Program-made: the position numbers and the translations under genes
Notes under the pieces: model-generated
Told to the model about the DNA's origin: nothing
Databases searched by the model: none
What the model saw: the letters and a program-made list of their open reading frames with translations, nothing else
Shown: positions 57,468 through 64,000 of the stretch, piece by piece
How the letters are laid out: each line of letters opens with the position of its first letter
Numbering within the stretch: the stretch's first letter is position 1
Assembly (NCBI GenBank): GCA_002105175.1
Contig: MCGE01000035.1
Coordinates: forward strand, 360,406 to 424,405
Direction of reading: 5' to 3'
Origin: Absidia repens
Taxonomy: Eukaryota > Mucoromycota > Mucoromycetes > Mucorales > Cunninghamellaceae
DNA: 64,000 bases

Positions 57468-57863
57468 AAAGGCATTGGCATGCGGTCTGTCAAAGTCATA
57501 GTGTGTGCATTAATTATGCGTGTTGAAGTTTCACGCGGGTAACCGCCGCGGTTATATCACGTGGGGTACCGCCAGCGGTATGTCGTTCATATGTGGAATC
57601 TTAAATACTTCAGTAAAAAAAAAAGCAGACTGTAGACTTATCGTATGAATGGAAGTGGAATATCGTATGGCTTTCGCTGACAGTAAGTGGTTTGTGTGTG
57701 GTTTTTTTTTTTTTGTTTTGGTTTTTGAAAAGAAATAATAATAAAAAAAAAAAAGCATTGACATGCATGTTGTAAAAAAAAAAAAAAAAGCCACATAGCA
57801 ATCAACGCGACGAAAGTCAATAGATAATATGTAGTGTTCTCTTTATTGAATAAATTGAGATAG

Positions 57864-57907
<44 letters not shown>

Positions 57908-57983
57908 CTATAAAAAGACGGTACTATTCTAAACTATACTAAGCTACAGCATCCCAGTGTACCATATTGAGTAGATTCACTAA
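57468..57983. repeat. R1 repeat, copy 6, and A6 3' flank
   Basis: Palindrome with odd centre TAACCGC-c-GCGGTTA at 57540-57554. The first E-box-like site is CACGCG, the second CACGTG at about 57558-57563, and the second dyad is perfect. The A6 3' UTR carries the longest TA run of the family (about 57866-57905). Confidence 0.65.
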
Positions 57984-59534
57984 TCAACAATGTACGTTTC
58001 CAGTTCCTTGAGCACGGCGTATCTTGAAAATATCATGTTCCTTCAAGTTTAAACTACCTCTGGGCTCGGGTTTACATGTTTCCAAAACGTCACGTTTCAC
58101 GATTTGATTACAGTGTCGAAGCATGACGAACACCAACCCTTGGCAGTTTGAATCCATCGGCGTACACCACCAGCGGAGATACCATGCACCCTGATGAACC
58201 ACACTTTGCGAAGGCAGCCACGGAGCGACACCGCCATGGCATCCAGGCTTGCATTGGTCAAGTTGGCACCCTCCAAACGAAGCTCCTGAAGATGAGGATG
58301 GGTGTTGATAAAGCAAATAAAGGTGGCATCGTCAATATCATCACAACAATTAAGATTGAGGACTTGCAAACGAGGCCAGCAGGGAACCCCGCTGTCTTGT
58401 TGTGTTTGTTGGCGATTGCCATGATAAGGCCTGAAGGTTCGAAGATCGAGAGTTTCAACTCGGTCAAGTCTTGAAATCTTGTCATATCCATCACCAGTTT
58501 CTCGGTCAAGATGCTTTTGTCAGTTTGACGAACACGAATTCTTTTCAAAGGACAATTGGAAAGAGCAGAGAGAAAATCATCCTGTAGATCGGTAATGCGA
58601 TCGAAGTCGAGGTTCGTCAATTGGTGGCAATGGTGACCTATGGCACGGATGGTCGCCTACGACAGATGAATGCGCCATAGTGTGAGAGACGTGAGATGGG
58701 GCAATGATGTGGAAGATGTTGTAGACTTGTGCTGGTTATTGTGGCAAGTAATTATCAGTGTCATTTCCTATCGAAAGCGTTTCCAAATGGGGGATGTGCG
58801 TCATTAAACGTAAAAGCTCATTGTCGTTGCAAGTGATGTTGTCCAAACGCAGTTTTCTGACATAATGCCCCATGGGTGGTTCTTTTGTTACCAAATAGTC
58901 AATCATTCGTTGTAACTGTGTAAGATCGCTACTTAATACTGGTTCCCGCCATAACAAAGGATACGCTACTGCGTAAAATTGTTTGTTGACCAAGATGCAG
59001 GTACAAAGGTCCAGCTGCTGATCAATTTGTCGACTATCAGGTTGGGACATAACATGTTCAGGCTCAAGAACGTAATGGATAATGTGTGCCAGGATTTCAT
59101 TCGGGAGTTGTGAAGATGAAGGGTGATAATGACTGTGTCATCAGGTTTCACTTGAATGTTGCTTCGTTCATGTTGAAGAGTCCTCGGCGTAGCGTTCATT
59201 TGCTTGGTGTCGCCTCCTACAAAAAATCAATTATGGTATAAAAGTTAGTTCATGGTTTTCATCTAAGAAGTTCCATAACATCCTTTTTTTTTCATTACGT
59301 GTGAAGTGTGAATGTCCGTGTCCATCATCGGAAAAGTATTGATCGTCGCTAGGTGTTCCTATTCTTTGTGGCTGACAATAATAAAACAGTATAGAACCAG
59401 AGCGGATCAGTGTTCGTGTTTCTTCCTGTCTCGTTACTAACAGAAGAACTGGACCCACCATCACCCGATTCCTGGCTTTGGTAGAGCGGAAGAAGATAAT
59501 TGTTGAGCAGAGTGGAAATGTACTTGATAGCCAT
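57984..59534 (-). pseudogene. F-box/LRR family A, copy A6 (dead)
   Basis: All three exons are recognisable: 59534-59442, 59371-59299 and 59216-57984. Exon 3 carries several single-base deletions (near 59110-59190 in the F-box lead, 58740, 58697 and 58148) and a nonsense change near 58659 (TAG for the GAG of LSEA). The splice sites remain. The copy is therefore recently inactivated. Its neighbour B2 is also dead. Confidence 0.85.
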
Positions 59535-59884
59535 GGTTTTCGTTTAGTGGTTTTTAAAGTAAAAAGAATAACGAGCATTTCAAAACGTGTAAAATTCCCC
59601 CTTCTTTTTCTAATCATCGAAAGCCCGACAAAAACCTTTTATTTTTTTCAGGGACATTATTGACAGGGACCTGCCAAAACACTTAAAATCTCGATTTTTT
59701 TTAAGGTTATGTTGTGTTTTAACAATAAAAAGGAAGTATCTACAGTGTGGGCTTATATATTGTCTGAAGTGACCTTTGTTCAATATGTTGAACAATGACT
59801 ATAGTATGGGACATTGTAAGTTTGAATTACCGAATGGGATTGCTTTAAAACTCAGGATTTTTTTTCCAGTCTTTTCGTTGATTA
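59535..59884. promoter_or_regulatory. Divergent intergenic region of A6/B2
   Basis: Matches 33318-33691, with the two halves meeting at a T run near 59694-59702. The TATA-like cttatatatt near 59752 is retained. Confidence 0.4.
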
Positions 59885-61125
59885 ATGATTCATCACCTTC
59901 CCTTGAAATCATCTCCAACATCGTTGAACAACTAGATGACAACAAGGATCGTTATTCATTGGCGCTTGTTAACCGTTTCTTCTACCATGAAACCAATCCG
60001 ATCTTATGGCGCTCACCGACCATAACCAGCAGCAGCAGCACCGGCGGCGACGACGGCGACGAGGAAGCCAACACCATTACTGCGATCCGCTTCATTGTTT
60101 GTGTCATGGAAGCACGCCATCTTGTTGCTCTCCAAGTTAGAAAACTGGATCTGGGGGATTACATTTGGAGCGATGCCGAACTTCTACTTGTTACGAGACG
60201 CTTGTCGCTTTTGGAAGAACTCAATATCAATAATGAAGCATGTCTTTCCAATATCAGCTTGGGTTGTCTCCCGCGCCATTGTCCAAATCTGACATCCTTC
60301 CGACTGCTGACTGCCATATCGACTCGCCAGCTTTGTTCCAAGCCTTCGGTGACGAAGACGCTTGCCGCCATCTCCAGTGCCTTGATTTGGTGAATTGTGC
60401 TCCGCTATCTCCTGAGATCGTGGTGCCCCTCCTCACGTGCCCTTTGAAACAATTGTCACTCCACCTCGATTACGCTCCGCTGGACAACCGCCACAGCAAC
60501 ATCCACCACCATAGAAAAAATCGTAATGGATCTCCCTCGGTTACCCCATTTGACCCATTTGACTCTCAGCAACATCGCCGACCGCTTTATCCAATGTCTT
60601 CTCACCACCGCCAGCAATACTGCTGCGCATCATGGCCTCATTTGGTGTCGTTTCGTTTGATCGATGTCTTGGGATGGTGGGAGATACTACATTGAGCGGC
60701 TTTCTCAAACGCATCGAAGTCTTCCAGCATCTGACGTTATCTGGGGGTCGGTTCTCTGACGTGGTGTTGGTGGATACCATGGCGCGCGATTTGTCTTGTA
60801 TCAACGTTGGATGTATCACATACGACAACCATCACGGCGAAAGGTGTGCATCGTTTGATCTGGCATGGACCTCGACCCTCCTTGGATTCAACTGGTGGGA
60901 TGTCAAGTGTATCGTCATCAGGGACAAGAGATGCAACACATGGATGGTGACACAGTGGTTGACGTGGTTGACCCCGCGACTGCAACATCAACAACAAGCA
61001 GCAAACGACGTAGCCCGGTGGATCAATTAGATCGTCCTGCATCTTGGCTTGCGACAGTCCCCCAACCCCGATGATCTAACGACGACAATGCATTCCTGGT
61101 CAATCAGCCTTGCTTGCAATGGTAA
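59885..61125 (+). pseudogene. F-box/LRR family B, copy B2 (dead)
   Basis: Nearly identical to B1. A one-base deletion six codons after the ATG (ccttcccttgaa against cttcctcttgaa) shifts the F-box frame. Further single-base deletions occur near 60305 (cgactgctgac for cgactggctgac), 60476, 60625-60665, 60708 and 60877. No intact protein is possible without correction of each. Confidence 0.85.
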
Positions 61126-61581
61126 ACATGCGGCACACTCACACATAGATGGGGTCTAAAAACGGAATTGGGTCTCTTTTCGATTGGATGGGGTGTTTTC
61201 TCTTTTGTATCATAGTTTAGCTTTTTTTTTTTATATAGAATTATTATTGTATCTGATTTCAATAAAATTGTTTTTTTTTTTTTTTGATTGCTATTTCCTT
61301 CAGTGGTTATGCTGTTTTTGTGAATGTGATCGCTGGTGTACTGTGCAAAAGAGTATGATTGTATCATCACAATGAATGAAACTGGGGAGGGGGGAATAAA
61401 ATCAAGGGGTTAATGGAGGACCATACTTGACACTCATTTATCTCAGGATCATACTGTCTCTATCTCTCTCTTTTTTTTTTTATTAATGTGGACAAGATGA
61501 TGTCTAAATGTTCGCCTCCTTTCCTGTATCTGGTTGACATGTATACTATTGAATTGAATAGCCTATTGCCAAAAAATGAGC

Positions 61582-61641
<60 letters not shown>
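61126..61641. repeat. 3' flank of B2 and 59-bp T tract
   Basis: 61126-61582 matches 34937-35400. T59 at 61583-61641 stands at the place where, in the first block, cassette C1 (35401-37825) lies. Confidence 0.7.
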
Positions 61642-61644
<3 letters not shown>

Positions 61645-62426
61645 TTAAGATAATGAAAACATATAAGAGACAAAATGATATAAAAAGACAAAACCCTATT
61701 TTATTCATATATTGATATATAAACTATGGTAACTAACACTAAGCTAAACCACTGACCGTACTGTTGTTGACCGTTGATGATGGATGTCCGTCATGATTGG
61801 TTGGTTGTCCCACGTTTCTGCCCATGCCAGTTTCCGTATGTAATAGAATATCCACCCCCCTTGGTACCATGCTTTTCTGTTGATTAATGCAGCTGTTGCT
61901 GTTACCGCTTTTCACGCTGTTTGTTGTTCATCGATTGCCTTGCTAATGGACCACACGTTTGCGTTTTTCACACAAGAATCACCCAACACACCGTCCATAA
62001 AAAAATTAGAGTGAAAGACCTGTGGCACCAAACAAGTCCCAGTGTCATCTACATCATCCCAAGATCCATCCCGATTGCATAGCCAGTCGAGCACCAGAAA
62101 TGCTGGGTGGTGTGGTGGTCGGTCCGATTCCAAAGCTGTTTTGATCCAGGGCCCGCCCATGGATGACATTTTCTTTTGGCGAGTGCAGCTGAATTGATGT
62201 TGTGTTCCATGCCATTGGAGTGAGATCGGCGGGTTAGGTGGTGTGTGATCCTCTTACATTCTTTGTCATGGTCATTCCATTCAGTAAATGTAAAATGAGG
62301 GTGATATATGGAGATTCGACGATATGGGGTAGTAGTTTATGTTCGTCATATAATAATGGTTGAAGAAGGGATGATGGCGGTTGTTGTTGTGGTTGTTGCT
62401 ATTGTAGCGTGGGGGGGGGTTGCGGT
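61642..62426. repeat. Module E, copy 5 (3' of D2)
   Basis: Matches 37828-38591 with indels (cccagtgtcatctacatcatccc, ttgttgttgtggttgttg). It lies immediately 3' of D2 as copy 4 does of D1. The Q-rich part is damaged. Confidence 0.6.
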
Positions 62427-63793
62427 TCATTCTAACATTTGCGCTTTGTTGGTTCCTCTCATCCTGCCGATATCTGTTTCATCCAATTTAATCCTATGGT
62501 TAAAGACGGCGGGGAACACCAGATCAGGGAAATCATGTTTCTGAAGGCGATCACAATGAATCAATTCGACGGACACCAGACAAGAAGACGCGTTTTGGAT
62601 CCACCGTCGTACGCCAGCAGGAGTTATTTTTTTATTGTCGATCACACGTACATGCGTGAGATGGGGAAGCCACCGCGCACCCATGGCGTCCAAACTGTCG
62701 TCGGTCAAGCCAAACGCATCGCCTAAACTGATCTCCCGGAGCTGTGGATGGGACTTGAAAAATGAAATCCATGTGCGATCGTCAATGCCCAACCCATCAC
62801 GGGTGACGAATTTCGCCAGATGAGGCCATGCATGTGTCGTTGTTGTTGTTGCTGCTGCTGTTGCTGCTGCTGTGTTGGTGTTGGGACTCGTCGTCGTTGT
62901 CGGTGCCGCCGCCAAAAGAAGGAGCTGGTTCATGGTGCTTTCCAATCCAGAAAGATACAAGGAGGTCAAATGGTGACAATGAATGATATCCATGAATGTT
63001 GTTTCTTCATTTCCATGCATGTGGCAGTTCATCATGGTCAGGTCTTTCAAAGGACAATGTTGGACGAGCGGCATGAACATGTTTGGTTGTCGCATGGTGC
63101 AGTTACCCAGGAAAAGTTTCTGGAACTGACGACAATACTGACCCATAGAAGTCAGGATGGAGGGAGTCAAAGTAATACTTTCCAAATGAAGAGACATGAG
63201 ATGTTGGCAGTGATGTGGAATCCATTGAATGCTTGTTGCGGTAAGCTGTGTTGAGCAAGACAACTCGAGGGAAGTCAATTGGGGTACAAGGGGCAATAAC
63301 CGTTGAAGGTGAGCATCCGTTACAAAGTTGCCATGCAAACGTAGTTGACGGATATGTTGACCAGGTGTTTGCCCTGGATCTTGAGAAGCATGGAGATCAA
63401 GGCAAGTAAGAAGACGTTGGACATTAGTCGCAGAAGGCAGCGTGGGTTTGTTCCATAATAAGGGATTGATAGTCGAATAAAACATTTTGTTGACGACAGT
63501 GCAGGCATGAAGAGTTGGCTGATGGTTTGACCAAGGAAGTTGCTGAAGAACAAGTAAGATGATTTCAGGGGGAAGTTGAGGTAAACGACGACAGTTTCCT
63601 TTTCCCTAATAACAATAAAACAAGAGAGAGAAGTCAGTTACAGGGCCATTCCAGTAACAAAGAACAGGTTGAAAAAGGAGTTTACCTTGTTACTGAATGG
63701 AGGGGATTTACATCCTTCGTTGTTGTGAGTATTAGAAGAAGAAGATGGTTGCTCAGTAGTGACGGTGGGATGGGGAGCTGTACTTCTTCTCAT
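62427..63793 (-). CDS. F-box/LRR protein, family D copy D2
   Basis: Exons 63793-63686 and 63605-62427 (428 residues). Highly similar to D1: leader MRRSTAPHPTVTTEQPSSSS, F-box LPQLPPEIILLVLQQL...CTVVNKMFYSTINPLLW, LRRs HLMSLHLESI, HLTSLYLSG, HLTHVRVI. The Thr/Ala low-complexity insert is shorter than in D1. Unlike its neighbours A6 and B2 in the duplicated block, it has no frame damage. Presumed SCF adaptor. Confidence 0.86.
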
Positions 63794-64000
63794 TTTGGAA
63801 GACTTTATTATTTTGATAAAAAACAAAAGTAAAAGATGAAATGATCACGGGTGGGTAATTTTTTTTTTTTTTTAAAAAAAAGGGACGAGCCAAGCCAAAG
63901 CCCGCCGATTGACTGGAGTCAAAGAATCGATAATCAGTGCTTACATTTTGGAATTGCTTCATTTCAGAGAATAGAATTGAATGACCGTCTGTACTACCTT
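63794..64000. other. D2 upstream region (duplicate of 39971-40150)
   Basis: Near-identical to the D1 upstream sequence (gggacgagccaagccaaagcccg, gattgactggagtcaaagaatcgat). The duplication continues to the window edge, so its right boundary is not visible. Confidence 0.6.

Overview
This window looks like an accessory, repeat-rich region of a filamentous fungus, most likely an early-diverging Mucoromycota (Mucorales-type) species. Genes have short introns (about 70-100 nt) with GTAAGT-like donors and CTAAC-like branch sites. Spacers are A/T-rich with long homopolymer tracts. The coding content is a HET-domain gene, a large F-box/LRR gene expansion and APE-type LINE retrotransposons. Genus was not determined. 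Gene models were built by eye from splice signals, reading frames and comparison of the copies inside the window.

Layout: 1-926 is a diverged inverted repeat. 927-3245 is a three-exon HET-domain gene. 3857-9690 is a near full-length LINE (minus strand) whose ORF2 is broken by two frameshifts. 9.7-33.3 kb is a chain of repeat modules around five copies of F-box/LRR family A (A1-A5, all minus strand). A1 is dead and A2-A5 are open. A1 is joined to remnants of another gene (13.8-15.0 kb) and followed by a Tc1/IS630-type transposase fossil. 33.7-34.9 kb is the intact family B F-box/LRR gene (plus strand), divergent from A5. 35.4-46.7 kb holds three copies of family C (C1-C3), each in a cassette bounded by T tracts, with family D copy D1 between C1 and C2. 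47.9-51.4 kb holds a tiny membrane-protein ORF and a decayed multi-exon gene split by a LINE fragment and a dispersed repeat. 53.1-53.5 kb is an orphaned pair of family C exons. 54.2-57.1 kb is two further LINE remnants. 57.1-64.0 kb is a second copy of the 30.9-40.1 kb block: A6 and B2 are pseudogenes, D2 is intact, and the C cassette is missing with a 59-bp T tract at its place.

The intact products are mostly F-box proteins with an N-terminal variable exon or exons, an F-box, and about 8-10 leucine-rich repeats. Such proteins normally deliver substrates to SCF (Skp1-Cul1-F-box) ubiquitin ligases. The copies differ most in the predicted LRR strand segments and look like mosaics of one another. 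Together with the neighbouring HET-domain gene this suggests, but does not prove, a fast-evolving recognition locus.

The repeats follow a grammar. A small set of modules (R1, E, M3, S and a 118-bp-type repeat) recurs in varied order, with junctions repeatedly falling at A/T homopolymer tracts. R1 carries dyad-symmetric CACGTG/palindrome arrays whose symmetry is kept by compensating changes between copies. No tRNA, rRNA, CRISPR or bacterial feature was seen.
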